Source: Bettongia penicillata ogilbyi (Eukaryota; Chordata; Mammalia; Diprotodontia; Potoroidae). Taken from it: 64,000 nt of DNA. The stretch spans positions 4,895,001-4,959,000 of the forward strand of contig JAJHZJ010000496.1 in NCBI GenBank assembly GCA_023548195.1, in the 5' to 3' direction. This document shows, in pieces, positions 1 through 11,445 of this stretch (its first letter is position 1; each line of letters begins with the position of its first letter). Under the pieces are notes generated by a model that worked only from the letters and a program-made list of their open reading frames with translations, made no database searches and was not told the DNA's origin. The position numbers were made by a program, and so were the translations under genes.

Positions 1-240
1 AATTCCTTGATGACATTTTCCGCTCCTCATGGCCTTTTGAGTTATTCCTTGGTTACTTTTTGCATCCTGGTCATACTTATTGCAAGTTTTTTCATTTTTC
101 ATTGTGAAATGCTCATTTTTTTTATTCTTCTGCTTAACTATAGTGTCTCCCCTAATTTGATATTTTTCTAATTTATGTATATATAATATATATGTTATAT
201 CTATATCTATCCATCTTTTTATACATAGTTACTTCCATGT
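1..240. other. AT-rich non-coding DNA
   Basis: AT-rich sequence with a TATA/ATAT-rich patch at about 175-225. I see no open frame, RNA gene or repeat family that I can name. Confidence 0.4.
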
Positions 241-380
241 TTTCTCCCCTATTAAACCATGAACTCCTTAATAGTAAGGGCTGTCATTTACATTTCTTTG
301 TATTCTTAGAACTTAGTTCAGTGCCTGGAAAATGGGGGTAGGTTCTTAATAAAGGCTAGGTAATTGATTGACTCATTGGT
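240..380 (+). repeat. L2/CR1-type LINE 3' tail
   Basis: The segment reads 'aactccttaatagtaaggg...ttcagtgcctgg...ttaataaaggct...ttgattgact'. This is the degenerate tail typical of L2/L3-type LINEs in mammals: gain-of-length text, then 'cagtgcctgg', then 'aataaa' and TTGA repeats. No coding part remains. Confidence 0.5.
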
Positions 381-587
381 TGATTGACTGACTATTGACA
401 AATTGGTAGAATGTTAGCATTAAAAAGATGAGTCTTTGCTTCTGTGGAATGTTAGGGGATTACATGTATATGCATATGTATAAATACACACAAACACATA
501 TATATGTATATATACAAATATATACATATATATGTATATCTACACACAAGTATATATAAACACAGACATATACACACACGATTCTCT

Positions 588-589
<2 letters not shown>

Positions 590-628
<39 letters not shown>
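590..628. repeat. (TA)n microsatellite
   Basis: About 39 bp of uninterrupted TA dinucleotides, preceded by a degenerate TATA/CACA-rich stretch from about 470. The - strand open frame across it is a low-complexity artefact rich in Tyr and Ile. Confidence 0.95.
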
Positions 629-631
<3 letters not shown>

Positions 632-879
632 CACCTATATAGATATACACACAGTTTATTAATGTGGGTTGATATGGTTAAATTTTATAAAGAGATATTT
701 TAGTTATGGACATAAAAATATGCTACATATCATCAGTGGCTATTTCAATTCTTATTTTCACTGGGATTAACTATCTGGACTCAGCTCTCTTAATGTTGTA
801 TGGAAGACCCACAGACTTAATATGGAAAGAACACAGTCTGGAGCACAGGTCCCTCTTCAATCACAGTTCTGTTTTATGT

Positions 880-963
880 AGTAGTGGTAGGAGTAGTAGT
901 AGCGGCAGCAGCAGTAATAGCAGCAGCAACAGCAGTAAAAGCAGCAGAAGTAGTAGTAGTAAA
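880..963. repeat. Interrupted (AGT/AGC)n trinucleotide repeat
   Basis: Runs of AGT and AGC triplets with single-base interruptions. It gives poly-Ser or poly-Val/Ala/Thr in different frames, which explains the open frames on both strands here. I see no gene. Confidence 0.85.
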
Positions 964-1596
964 GACATCTGAAAGTGATATGAAGAACTGGATTTCACAG
1001 GAGCATAAACTAGAAAGAACCCTAAAACTACTCCAAACCCTTAATTTTATAGATAATGGAACTGTGCCCCATAGAAGTGATTTTCCCAGATTTATAGAGT
1101 TAATAGTTACAGAGAACTGGGATTTTCTATTTCTTCTGCCTTGAAATCCCAAACTTATTCCATTACACCATGCTGATTAAAAAGGAAACTTTAAAAATTA
1201 ATTATCTCTCTGTTAATGGATCCATGATCTGCTATAACCTTATGCAAATCTCATACAATATATTTGCTTCATCCCAAAGCATGTGTGTGTGTACATGTGT
1301 GCATACATGAAAGGGAGGGTTGGGGAATGATACTGAGGGATGAACAAGAAAGGAAAGGAGTTGAAATAAGTGTTGTGGGGATGAGGAATGGAGTCAATCT
1401 TAGAAGAATTAAAAGTTGCCAAGAGGCACTGAAAATGAAGCTGAGCAGAATTTTGTAGTAGGAAGTGAAGTCATCTGGGTTTTATGATTTTTCTCTAGCA
1501 ATTTTTAACAGCTGAGAAGAAATAGTAAAAAAGAAATGGGTGGTGGCAGCTAATCAGCTTTGAGAATTATGAGATGAAGTATGTTCAGAAGTCATG

Positions 1597-1636
<40 letters not shown>

Positions 1637-1824
1637 ATGCACTCATGCACTTTGGGGTACAAGCTTGAGGAATTTTAGAAAGATGATAGGGAAACATTAA
1701 AGGCTTACCTATGGGATCAAAACAAGCAATGGAGGAAAGTTAAGCCAGTATAGGAAAGGTAAACTGGGAAAATTGTTAGGGGTCAAAGTCACAATTGTTA
1801 TGATAACAGAAAGTCAAATAACAG
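964..1824. other. Unassigned non-coding DNA with a (GT)n run
   Basis: No gene is recognised. A (GT)n run lies at 1599-1635. Short open frames at 1240-1458 lack any family resemblance. Confidence 0.4.
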
Positions 1825-2035
1825 TTTGGGTTTTGCAGACCACTGAATCTATTATTCATTTGAGCTTTGCAACAACCCTGAAAAGTAGGGAATGAAGATA
1901 TTACTGTGCCCATTTTATAGATGATGTCCATAGAAGATAAGCAATTTGTCAGTGATCACACATCCAGAAAACAATAAAATTGGGATTATAATCTTTGGCC
2001 TTCTTCAGAATCTTGAATTACTATGCTTACCCAGC
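1825..2035 (-). repeat. tRNA/CORE-type SINE relic
   Basis: Reads as the reverse complement of a mammalian SINE: the 'cattttatagatgatg' (degenerate 'cattttacagatgagg') core followed by 'gcaatttgtcagtgatcacaca' and a degenerate head. Strongly diverged. Confidence 0.5.
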
Positions 2036-2717
2036 TTATATACAATGCATCTGGTTTTTCCTTTTAAATGGTGGCAAAGGCAGCTAAAAAGCTAATTGAA
2101 TCAGTTAATAATTTTAGCAAAGCAGTAGGATATAAAATAAACACACATGAATCATTAGTATGTCTATATATTGCCAATAAAACCCTTCAAGAAAAGATAG
2201 TAAGAGATACTACAGTAAAAAAAGTCACAGACAGCATATAATACCTAGAAGTATACCTGTGAAGACAAATACAGTAATTACATGGGCATAAGTATAAAAA
2301 TCTTTTTATAAAAATAAAGTCAGATATAAATAATTGGATAAATGTGTATGGGTGGGCAGAACCAATATAATAAAAAAAATGACAATTCTATGGAAAGTAG
2401 TCTATTTATTCAATGCTATCCCAATTTGAAACATTTTATTGACCTTAAAATTATAACAAAATTAATTTGGAAGTATAAAAGTTCAAGAATATCAAAGGAA
2501 TTAATGAAAAATATAAAGGAGATTTAGCAGTAGTTAATCTTAAACTGTATTATATATAAGGTGCTAATTAGCAATACTATTTGGTGTTGGCTAAGAAATA
2601 GAAGGGTGAATCAGTGGAACAGAGTAGATATAACATACAGTATGAAATGATTATGGTAACCCTGTGTATGACAAATATAAATGTTTGAGCTTTTGGGATA
2701 AGAATACCCTATTTGGT

Positions 2718-2743
2718 AAAAAAAAAAAAAAAAAAAAAAAAAA
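2718..2743. repeat. Poly(A) run of 26
   Basis: Pure A run inside the L1 ORF2 remnant. No insert is visible next to it, so it is probably slippage expansion and not the tail of a separate element. Confidence 0.95.
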
Positions 2744-3699
2744 GATGGTGCAAAAACTCAAAAGCAATCTGGCAGAAATTAGGTATAGACCAAATTACAC
2801 CATTTACCATTTACCAAGATAAAGTCAAAATGGAAATATTGCCTAGATATAAAAGGACATATCATAAGAAAATCAGAAGAATATGTGACATATTAGCTAT
2901 CAGAATGGTGGATAAGAGAAGAATTTATGAACAAATTTGAGACAGAGAGCATATGTGAGATAAAAAAGGTTACTTTTGATTGTAATAAATTTAAAAACAA
3001 AAATTCTGCGCAAATAAAACCAATATAGTCAAACTTAGAAGGCAAACAGAAAATTGGGGGAAAATCCCATAGACAGTTTCTTGGTGAAGATCTTATATCT
3101 CAAATATACAGAGAACTTTGAAATTTATAAGAATATGAATCATTTCCTAACTAATAAATGGCCAAAGAATATGAATAGGTAGTTTTTGGATGAAGAAATC
3201 AGTTATAAAGAATTATATGAAAACTGTGCTAAAGCATTATTGATTAGAGAAACGCAAATTAAAAACAACTTTGAGATACCATCTCACAACTATCAGACTG
3301 GCCAAAATGAAAGAAGGGGAAAATGACAAACGTTGGAGAGGATGTGAAAAACTGGGATGGTAATACACTGTTGGTGGAAGTGTGAAATGATCCAACCAAA
3401 TTGGAGAACAATCTGAAATTATACCCCAAAGAGTAAAAAACCTGTGTATAGCCTTTAACCCATCAATATCATTCTTTTGTCTCTTTTCTAAGGTGATTAG
3501 GCATAAAAGGAAAGAACAATATGTTCTGCAATATTTATGACAACTCTCTTTGTGGTGGTGAAGAATGGAAAATGGAGGGGATGCCCATCAATTGGGAAAT
3601 GACTAAACAAGTTGTAGTATATGATTGTGATGAAATATTGCAAAGATTTACATAAAATATTGGAAAGGAAAATGAGCAGAACCATAAGAAGGTTGTTTA

Positions 3700-3714
3700 T
3701 AATATAGCATAAAG
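3700..3714. repeat. Probable left target-site duplication of HAL1 copy 1
   Basis: Compared without gaps with 6163-6177, 11 of 15 bases match. Both ends read as continuous host L1 3' sequence. The match is degenerate, as expected for an old insertion. Confidence 0.45.
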
Positions 3715-6162
3715 GTTTTTTTTAATTTTGTTTATTTATTAATTTTTAGTTTTCAACATTCATTTCCATAAAAATTTGAGTTCCAAATTTTCTCCCCGTC
3801 ACTCCCCTCTCCCATCCCATAATGTCTTGCATTCTAATTACTCCTTCACTCAATATGCCCTCCCTTCTATCACACCCCTCCCTTCCCTTATCCCCATCTT
3901 CTCTCTTTTCTTGTAGGGCAAGATAGATTTCTATACCCCAGTACTTGTATTTCTTATTTCCCAGTTGTATGCAAAAACTTGTCTCAACATTGGTTTCTAA
4001 TACTTTGAACACTAACTTCCTTCCCCTCTTCCCTCCCCACTCATCTCCACTGAGAACAGCAATTCAATATAGGCTTTACATGTGTAGTTTTGCAAAAGAT
4101 TTCCATAATATTCATGATGCTTAAGACTAACTAACTATATTTCCCTCCATCCTATCCTCCCCATTTATTCTATTCTCTCTTTTGACCTTGTCTCTCTGCA
4201 AAAATGTTTGTTAACTTCTAATTGCTCCCTTCTCCCATTTGCCTTCCCTTCTATCATCCCCCTCACCCCACTTGCCCCCTTCTCCCCTACTTTCCTGTAG
4301 TGTAAGATAAGATTTTCATACCAAATTGAGTGAGCATGTTATTACCTCCTTAAGTCAAATGTGAAGAGAATAAGCTTCACTTTTTCCCTCTTATCTCCAC
4401 CCTTTTCTCCTTCATTGAATAAGCTTATTCTTCCCTCTTTTATGGGAAATAATTTGCCCCATTCCATTTCTCCCTTTCTCCTCCCAATATATTCCTCTCT
4501 CTCCCCTTAATTTTATTTTTTTAGATATCATCCCTTCATAATCAACTTATGCTGTGATCTCTGTCTATATGTATATGTATATGTATATGTATATATATAT
4601 ATTCATGTACATATATATGTATCTGTGTGTGCATGTGTGTGTATAATCCCTCCAACTACCCAAATACTGAGAAAAGTCTCAAGAGTTACAAATATTGTCT
4701 TTCCCTGTAGGAATATAAACAGTTAAATTTTAGTAAGTCTCTTGTGATTTCTCTTTCCTGTTTACCTTTTCATACTTCTCTTGGTTCTTGTGCTTGAAAG
4801 TCAAATTTTCTTTTCAGGTCTGGCCTTTTCATCAAGAATGTTTGAAAGTCCTCTTTATCATTGAATGGCCATTTTTTCCCCTGAAGTATTATACTCAGTT
4901 TTGCTGAGTAGGTGATTCTTAGATTTAATTCTAGTTTCTTTGACTTCTGGAATATTATATTCCAAGCCCTTTGATCCCTTAATGTAGAAGCTGCCACATC
5001 TTGTGTTATCCTGATTTTATTTCCACAAAACTTGAATTGTTTCTTTCTACCTGCTTACAATATTTGCTCCTTGAACTGGGAACTCTGGAACTTGGCTACA
5101 ATATTCCTGGGAGTTTCTCTTTTTGGATCTCCTTTAGAAGGTGATTGTTGGATTCTTTCAATATTTATTTTGCCCTCTGGTTCTAGAAAATCAGGTCAGT
5201 TTTCCTTGATAATTTCATGGAAGATAATGTCTAGGCTCTTTTTTGATCATGCCTTTCAGGCAGCCCCATAATTTTTAAATTATCTCTCCTGGATCTATTT
5301 TCCAGGTCAGCTGTTTTTCCAATGAGATATTTCACATTATCTTCTATTTTTCCATTCTTTTGGATTTGTTTTATGATTTCTTGCTTTCTCATAAAGTAAT
5401 TTGCTTTCATCTGCTCCATTCTAATGTTTAAAGAACTATTTTCTTCAGTGAGCTTTTGAAATTCCTTTTCCATTTGGCTAATTCTGCTTTTTAGAGCATT
5501 CTTCTCCCTATTGGCTTTTTGGACCTCTTTTGCCATTTGAGTTAATCTATTTTTTTAAGGTGTTAATTTCCTTAGTATTTTTTGGGTCTCCTTTATGACT
5601 TGCTTTTCTTATTTTTCTTTCATCTCTTTCATTACTCTTCCCAATTTTTCCTCCACCTCTATTACATGATTTTCAAAATCATTTTTGAGCTCTTTCATGG
5701 CCTGAGACCACTGCTTATTTATTTTGGAGGTTTTGCCTGCAGAAGCTTTGACTTTTAGGTCTTCCTCTGAAGACCTAAATTGTTCCTCCTCATTTGAAAG
5801 GATGGAAGGAAATACCTACTCACCAAGAGAATAATCTATTATATTATTATTTTTGCCTTTATTGGGCATTTTATCAGTCAGTTATTTTACTTTTGAATTC
5901 TTTGTCAGGGCTGAGATTCAGATTAATGGCTCAATTCCCCCAGGGGCTTTAGGTGGGAGGGCTCCAAAATGGAAGCTGCTGCTGCTGAGAGTCAAGCCCA
6001 AGCTCCCTTCTCCTTGATGAAGGGGCCCTCCCACTGACTTTTGAAGCTGTTTGTGGGTTGAACAATTTGGGAACTTATGCTGCTGGTGGCTCCCTGAAGT
6101 CTATTCAGGGTCCTGTCCCTGCCATGTCAGGCTGTGCTCCACACTTCCTGGGCTACACTCAG
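3715..6162 (-). mobile_element. HAL1-type retrotransposon, copy 1 (decayed, 5' truncated)
   Basis: Read on the - strand, the order is: partial 5' UTR (about 5870-6162), decayed ORF1 (about 4785-5869), 3' UTR (about 3745-4784) and an A/T-rich tail at 3715-3745. ORF1 runs straight into the same 3' UTR seen after the intact ORF1 at 42012, with no ORF2 between. The element lacks the 5'-terminal YY1-like box present in copies 2 and 3, so it is 5' truncated. It sits inside an L1 remnant that resumes at 6163. A compound microsatellite (TATG/TA, 4560-4645) occupies the spot where copy 3 has an (AC)n run. Confidence 0.85.
4785..5869 (-). pseudogene. Decayed HAL1/L1 ORF1 (copy 1)
   Basis: Start codon equivalent at 5867-5869 ('MPNKGK...', compare 'MPRKGKKNK' of the intact copy). 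Two open pieces survive. 5231-5536 encodes the coiled-coil part ending in 'NRSRRDNLKIMGLPERHDQK', the RRM entry motif of L1 ORF1p. 4770-4997 encodes the C-terminal domain with 'ASTLRDQRAWN' and 'RITYSAKLSIIL'. The true stop is lost and the last frame runs five residues further. Frameshifts separate the pieces, so it is non-functional. Confidence 0.85.
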
Positions 6163-6360
6163 CAATATTGTTTAAAGAATAACTGTGAATGAGTAAGCTA
6201 TTCTGAGTATTATACATATTCAAATGAACTACAAGCTACCTATGAAAGTGGATGCTATCCTCTTCCAGAGAAAGAACTGCTAAATAGAAGTATGCATAGT
6301 ATGGTATGACATACATACTTATATATGTACATATACATGGCAACAAACAAACACACATAC

Positions 6361-6391
<31 letters not shown>

Positions 6392-6485
6392 AATGGTCTT
6401 CTCTGTTGCACGGTTTGGCAGGAGGGAGGAAGATAGTTTGGAACTTACAAGGTAACAGAAAATAAATTAAAAAAACATAAAATGA
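6163..6485 (+). mobile_element. L1 3' UTR, continuation of 2059-3714
   Basis: Resumes the L1 split by HAL1 copy 1: 'gcaatattgtttaaagaata', 'ctattctgag', then 'cctcttccagagaaagaactg', which is the usual L1 3' UTR order in marsupials. It ends in an A-rich tail near 6470. A (GT)n run occupies 6361-6387. Confidence 0.7.
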
Positions 6486-6514
6486 AATTAGTGATATTAC
6501 ATGAGATAGAGATG

Positions 6515-6715
6515 TCTAGGTATGCTTATTTTTTTCATTTAGTATTTTATTTTTCTCCAGTTACATGTTAAAATAAGTTTCAACATTCATTTTTAAAAAT
6601 TTGAGTTTCAAATTCTCTCTCTTATTCCCCCCCCCACATTGAGAAATCAAGCAATTCAATATAGGTTATATGTGCAATATAGGTTATATGTTATATATGC
6701 AAAACATTTTAACTT
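6515..6715 (-). repeat. L1/HAL1-type 3' UTR fragment
   Basis: Contains the 'tttcaacattcat...aaatttgagtttcaaattctctct' block and 'gcaattcaatataggtta', the same words as the 3' end of the HAL1 copies read on the opposite strand. Only the terminal ~200 bp is present. 'gcaatataggttatatgt' is locally duplicated. Confidence 0.6.
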
Positions 6716-6719
6716 TCTT

Positions 6720-7685
6720 AGTTAATGGTTAGAGAATCAGGTCATTGTGATCCTTCAGTTACAGCTATGACTAGGATGGAGGCTTTAGGGCTTTGCTCAA
6801 GGGTACCCAATTTAGAGAGATCTGAATTTATTAAGTGCTTAGTACCTAAGTAGCAAGAGAAAATAATTCAGATGGGTAACTCCAAGCTTCAGATTTAACA
6901 TGAATTCATGTTAGCTCATTCCTCCTCTACTCAACTGAGAATCATTTGGAGTTACTTGCCCTTCAAATACTTTGTGTCTCTTACCCTGGAAACACAGACT
7001 TCCTAGCTATAGCTCTACCTGCCCTTATAGACTTGTCTTATATATACCAATGCTCATTGCTGTATTTTCTTTGTGACTAACATTTCTGTGTCCATGAATA
7101 GCTGATTTTAGAAGTTTTCAGTATCTTAAAAATCATTTTAGCATTCAAAAAGTGGCCAATATCTAATACCAATTCCATTATGCTGAAGCTCTGTCCTGAC
7201 TTTTAAATAAGATGCATGAAACTCTAATGAATACACAAAACTCAAATGATAATAACAACAGCCATGATAATAATAACAATAATACCGGCAGGAACAATAA
7301 CCGTATCATAAATTTGTGTGATGTTTTGTAGCTTTCAAAGTGAATTTTGTTGCATTATGGCATATTATTCTATGGTTTAGGACTTTATCTCATTTTAGGT
7401 TCCCTGTGGATTTATAAATTGAATTTGATGGGGCATATTTTCCCTTGATAATAAATAGTAGAGTAAATTCTATTTTCCATCAACAACCTAATCCTCCCCA
7501 GTGCACTGTTAAGTGGCATTTGCATGCTTTGGGATGGTAGAGCCAACTTTTTCATTCTAATACACAGATGATCCAGAATAGCATAGTAAGAATCATATAT
7601 GAGTGCTAGACTAGGATCGGGAAAAGTCTCCAAATATGCACAATCATCAACTATTTGCTAGAGATCATATTCAATGGTATAGGAA
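6720..7685. other. Unassigned non-coding DNA
   Basis: No gene or nameable repeat. There is an A/C-rich 'ataataacaa' patch near 7250. Short open frames have no recognisable product. Confidence 0.4.
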
Positions 7686-7689
7686 TTTG

Positions 7690-7830
7690 TGTGGGATCAT
7701 GCATTTAGAGCTAGCAAAGACCTCAGAAACCATCCAATCATCTCCCTAGTTTTACAGAGGAGGGTACAGAGGCCCAGATAGTTTACAGAATTTGTCAAAG
7801 GTCAAGCTTGTAATGTGGCAAAACTGAAAT
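7690..7830 (-). repeat. SINE relic (MIR/THER-like core)
   Basis: 'tagagctagcaaagacctcag', then 'agttttacagaggaggg', then 'aatttgtcaaaggtcaagc': the order seen in reverse-oriented mammalian CORE-SINE relics. Confidence 0.5.
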
Positions 7831-7924
7831 TTGACCTCATTTTATCATCATCTTCTTCATCCTCCTCCTCCTCCACTTCTACCACAATTATAATAATAGT
7901 AAAATAACTTTTAAGGTAAAGGGT

Positions 7925-8104
7925 ATATATACATGCATGCATATACATACACACATGTACACACAAAACGCACATGTGCATACACATACATATATGTCTA
8001 TGTGTGTTAGTGGGTGCATATGTTTATAATGTGATTATGTATGTACATACGCACATGTATACACACATACATACATGTATATACACTCACACATATATAT
8101 ATAA
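7925..8104. repeat. Compound ACAT/TATG microsatellite
   Basis: Degenerate ACAT, TATG and CACA repeats. They produce the open frames at 7802-7987 and 7974-8198, which are low complexity. Confidence 0.8.
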
Positions 8105-8240
8105 TCTGATTCTTACAACAATCCTGGGGGGCACATGTCATTTTTGTCCTCTTTTTTTAGATGAGGAGACTGAGCCTGAGAGAATTGAAATGACTTGAGG
8201 TAATGGATATTTTAGGCAAGATTTGGGCACAAGACTTTTT
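8105..8240 (-). repeat. SINE relic
   Basis: 'cttacaacaatcctgggggg', then 'tagatgaggagactgagcc', then a degenerate 'gacttgagg' block: a reverse-oriented tRNA/CORE SINE fragment. Confidence 0.5.
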
Positions 8241-8254
8241 GATACCCAATGAAG

Positions 8255-8345
8255 CCAATTCAAGTCAATAAGCATTTATTAAGTGCTTACTGTATGCCTG
8301 GCACTGTGATAAGCAGTAGGGATACAAAGAAAGGTAAATTTATGC
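8255..8345 (+). repeat. Ancient interspersed repeat (L2-like)
   Basis: Contains 'aagcatttattaagtgctta' and 'tgcctggcactgtgataagc', a widespread mammalian repeat word of LINE-L2/CORE-SINE type. The exact family is uncertain. Confidence 0.5.
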
Positions 8346-8379
8346 AAGCTATAAATAATCCATTCAATGGACCATCCAA

Positions 8380-8575
8380 AGAGGTTGTATGGTGTAGTGA
8401 GGATGGGAACCTTGCTTCAGACACTAGCTGACCCCTCAGGGATTCAGTCCAGCTTTCTGCTCTAAAGTAGAATACCGACAGTGCCTTCCCCACAGGGTTA
8501 AATTATATAGAAGCATAAGAATGGCAGTGCTTTGCATATAGTAGGTACTTAATAAATGCCTGTTGACTTGAAATA
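8380..8575 (+). repeat. SINE relic plus L2-like tail
   Basis: A degenerate tRNA-like SINE head ('gttgtatggtgtagtgagga', 'cttcagacactagctgac') grades into 'tgcatatagtaggtacttaa' with 'taaatgcctgttgactt', an L2/L3-type tail. Confidence 0.45.
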
Positions 8576-8639
8576 TTAATTTGTACACTTTATAATGCTT
8601 TATACTTTTAAGTAAGAGAATGTAGTATTTTTTTTACTA

Positions 8640-8890
8640 AGCCTGAAATGTATTTATTATGTATTAGATTATTATTTATTATTATTTATTTTATTATTAT
8701 TTATATATTATATATTTTATAATTTTATTTATTTATTATTTTATTTATTTATTATTTATATTATATATTTTATTATTATTTATATTATTATTATTTTATT
8801 AGATTATTATTTATTATTTATTTATTATTATTATATTATTAATGTATTAGATTATTATTTCTTTTTGTCCATGCCTGGTTTATTTATTTA
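8640..8890. repeat. AT-rich (TTAT/TTA)n minisatellite
   Basis: About 250 bp almost wholly of A and T, made of TTAT, TTA and TTTA units. The phrase 'attagattattattt' recurs at about 8664, 8807 and 8855, so short higher-order duplication has occurred. Confidence 0.85.
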
Positions 8891-9064
8891 TTTATTGTGT
8901 TATTTATAGGAAACCCTCCATGTGGAAATTTCCTCTACTGAATGGTACTTACAATTTCTCCCTACAGAGAGACCAGAATTGCCTGTCAGAGTCACAACTT
9001 GAACCCAACTGTCCATGATTCCAAGACTAGTTTTCTATCTTTGAAAACAAGGTGCATCCCCACA

Positions 9065-9265
9065 CTTGGTATACTGGACAGAGTGTTGAAAACAGTATCC
9101 TAAAGACCTGGCCTCAAGCCCTTGCCTCTTAAACTTACTGTATGACCATGGACAAATCTCTCAAGTCTTAGAATCTCAGTTTCCATATCTTTCTTATAGG
9201 AATAGTCATACCTGTAGTGTCTACCTCACTACCTAGCTTAGATAATAACTATAAAGCAACACAGT
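9065..9265 (+). repeat. tRNA-type SINE relic
   Basis: 'tggacagagtgttgaaaaca' (degenerate 'tggatagagtgctgg'), 'tgtatgaccatggacaaatc' and 'ctcagtttccatatcttt' in the order of a + strand marsupial SINE. Confidence 0.55.
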
Positions 9266-9564
9266 TACCGTATTATTAAAAATTGCTCCAATTATAAATT
9301 TATTTTATGTCTCTTTTTCAATATGAATTAAATAAATCTTGCTGCTTATTTCTGGCTGTTATTTTCCTCTTCTTTGCTCTTTGTAGTCCCAACAATGTTT
9401 TTAGATTTTTTTACCCTTTTCCCAAGGCTTGATCTCTGTACTGGTCTTCCCCCTGAACCATCTTGTTGCTAATATATGTTTCTACTGATATTTTTTATGT
9501 TTCTACTATCTAGATTTTACCCTGTATTTCTCCCCTCCTAGATTTTTTTTGGGCCATATGCTTA

Positions 9565-9700
9565 CCTGTGAGATTTCTGGTTTGAGAAGAATGGGAATTT
9601 TAGTCATTTGCATAATACTAAATTGTTTTCCAGAAAGAAGGATTATGCCAATTCACAGCTCCATCAACAGTGTATTAGTCCCAATATTACATTTCAATGC
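9565..9700 (-). repeat. L1 ORF2 fragment
   Basis: 'ctaaattgttttccagaaag' followed by 'cacagctccatcaacagtgt' is the reverse complement of the L1 ORF2 stretch that codes for the 'LIHCWWSCEL'-like region. Only about 135 bp remains. Confidence 0.55.
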
Positions 9701-9837
9701 CTTATTGAATAATGTTCAATCGAGAAATTCACCTGATTCGAATCCTGTCAGATCATTTTCATAGGTTACACTGGGTTGAACAGTTTGCTCTTCTCATCCA
9801 ATTTCTTGGATATTCACCCTGTACTTTTAGTAAAGAG

Positions 9838-9959
9838 GATGTTGACATCATGATTATCTACATTGATTATGTGAATGTTACATTTATTTCAATGACTTGG
9901 TCATATCCTCAAAGCAAGTCATTAGTATCACTATTTTATAATTAATAAGTTAGTCAGAA
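9838..9959. repeat. 122-bp duplicated segment, copy A
   Basis: Matches 11324-11445 over 122 bp without gaps, with 5 differences. The flanks are unrelated. The family, if any, is not recognised. Confidence 0.9.
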
Positions 9960-10610
9960 TATTCTTTAGTAAGGAGTTCATCTGGTGAGCTCTGAATGTC
10001 TCAGAACTAAAACTATATAAAGCCATTATAGTAAATATGGCTTAAAGGTACTATTCAACTTTGTTGTAATCAGTTACCTATTTTATCTGATATGATTATA
10101 ACATCAGAATTTCATATATCTCCACAGTCATCTGTCAAAAATGTGACTGCTTTTCAATACCTTTCCATCTACCATTCTCTTATAATCTGATGTCCCTCAC
10201 TGAAAGATATCCCAGGAGGATAAAAAACAAACAAATCCTCTAGTGTTTTTTAGGTGACTTCAGAAAAGACATCTACTTTTAGTCTATACACTCTGGGGAC
10301 AAAAAAAAATCAACCAAAGGAAAGCATATATGGAAGGAAACCATGATGCTTTCTCAAGGCTTTGAAAAACATCTGACTAGTTGTGTCCTTTTAGCATAAT
10401 GGAAAGAATTAGAATGTACATAAGACCTATCTTATTTTTGAATTTTTATTTTTTGACTCCTAGCATACTGCCTAGAACTTAATAGGTACTCATTGATTTA
10501 TTCATTCATTGGCTGATTGGATCTTCCCCTTTTGAAGAGAGAATCTTTGACTTCAAAGAGTTTCCATTCTTCTGGGCTGGAGAAGGCACAGGTCTTCTAT
10601 GGAGAAGTGA
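9960..10610. other. Unassigned DNA with a LINE tail
   Basis: An L2-like tail may lie at 10440-10520 ('ctgcctagaacttaataggt' plus ATTC repeats). The rest is unassigned and no gene is seen. Confidence 0.35.
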
Positions 10611-10614
10611 ATGC

Positions 10615-10775
10615 ATAGGATCATACATCATAGATGCGAAAGAGACTTGAGAAGTCTACTACCCTTCATTTTACAGGTTAGGAAACTAAAGCATAAGGAG
10701 ATTAAATGGATTCCCAAAGTTTTCTCAAGTAGCAGTTATCAGAGATGGGATTTGAACCAAGTTTCTTTAACTCAA
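10615..10775 (-). repeat. SINE relic (MIR/THER-like)
   Basis: 'tagatgcgaaagagacttga', 'cattttacaggttaggaaac' and 'gggatttgaaccaagtttct': a reverse-oriented CORE-SINE with the usual block order. Confidence 0.6.
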
Positions 10776-10779
10776 AGTG

Positions 10780-11323
10780 CATAAAAAGGAAAATACAGAC
10801 TAGTTTCTGGGCTTGGGGAGAGCATTAACAACATGGGAGATCAGGAGAAACATGCTGAGTGGAATTGTCTCATTGTCACAACAGCAGCAACATCTCTGAA
10901 ATCTTAGTTTTGGGTTTCTTTCTTCTCATGCATATGGTGTCTTTTCTCCTTTGTATACAGAGAGCCCTTTCTTTAAAAGTGGTACCAACCATTATTTCTC
11001 TGATGAGAATAGATTAAATCAATCCCATAGTCACAATGCATTTTCCTTTTTTTCTCTATTAGTGAAAAATTGAACAATGATTGTCTTGGAGAGTTAGAAT
11101 GTAAAGTTCCTGTATTGTACATTGCACAGAATATTTGTATTTTTGTTACCCAAGCTCAGTGATAGAATCAAGAGAAAAGTTTACTCAGTTTGACTCAAAG
11201 AACTAGGATCTCAGCTATTAATCTGAATGTTGCCTCCCTTTGTAATAACTATGAGGGTATCACTCACCTGTCATTTTGGACTTAGCATTCTACTTTTGAT
11301 AAGAGTGAATATTCATCGGCTGT
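10780..11323. other. Unassigned non-coding DNA
   Basis: No gene or repeat that I can name. Confidence 0.35.
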
Positions 11324-11445
11324 GATGTTGACATCATGATTGTCTGCATTGATTATGTGGATGTTACATTTATTTCCATGACTTGGTCATATCCTCAAAG
11401 CAAGTCATTGGTATCACTATTTTATAATTAATAAGTTAGTCAGAA
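11324..11445. repeat. 122-bp duplicated segment, copy B
   Basis: Partner of 9838-9959. Four of the five differences are A in copy A and G in copy B. The 3' boundary abuts an L2-like repeat that starts at 11446. Confidence 0.9.

Larger units (their letters stand above)
2059..3714 (+). mobile_element. L1 ORF2 C-terminal remnant (5' truncated)
   Basis: Decayed C-terminal third of an L1 ORF2. The start at about 2105 translates to a degenerate 'nnFSKAVGYKIN-TH' motif. Further on there is 'YLEVYL', an L1-like 'WQKLGIDQITPFT' patch near 2770, and the cysteine-rich region near 3330 with 'ENDKRWRGCEK' (in functional L1s 'CWRxCG'). Frameshifts and stops are frequent, so it is dead. A 26-A run at 2718-2743 interrupts it. 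Its 3' UTR resumes at 6163 after a nested HAL1 insertion. The best alternative is another LINE clade, but the residue order fits L1. Confidence 0.7.

Noticed and set aside
880..1152. Ser-, Ala- and Val-rich frames over the AGT/AGC repeat
   Set aside because: They are explained by the trinucleotide repeat; there is no conserved context and frames exist on both strands.
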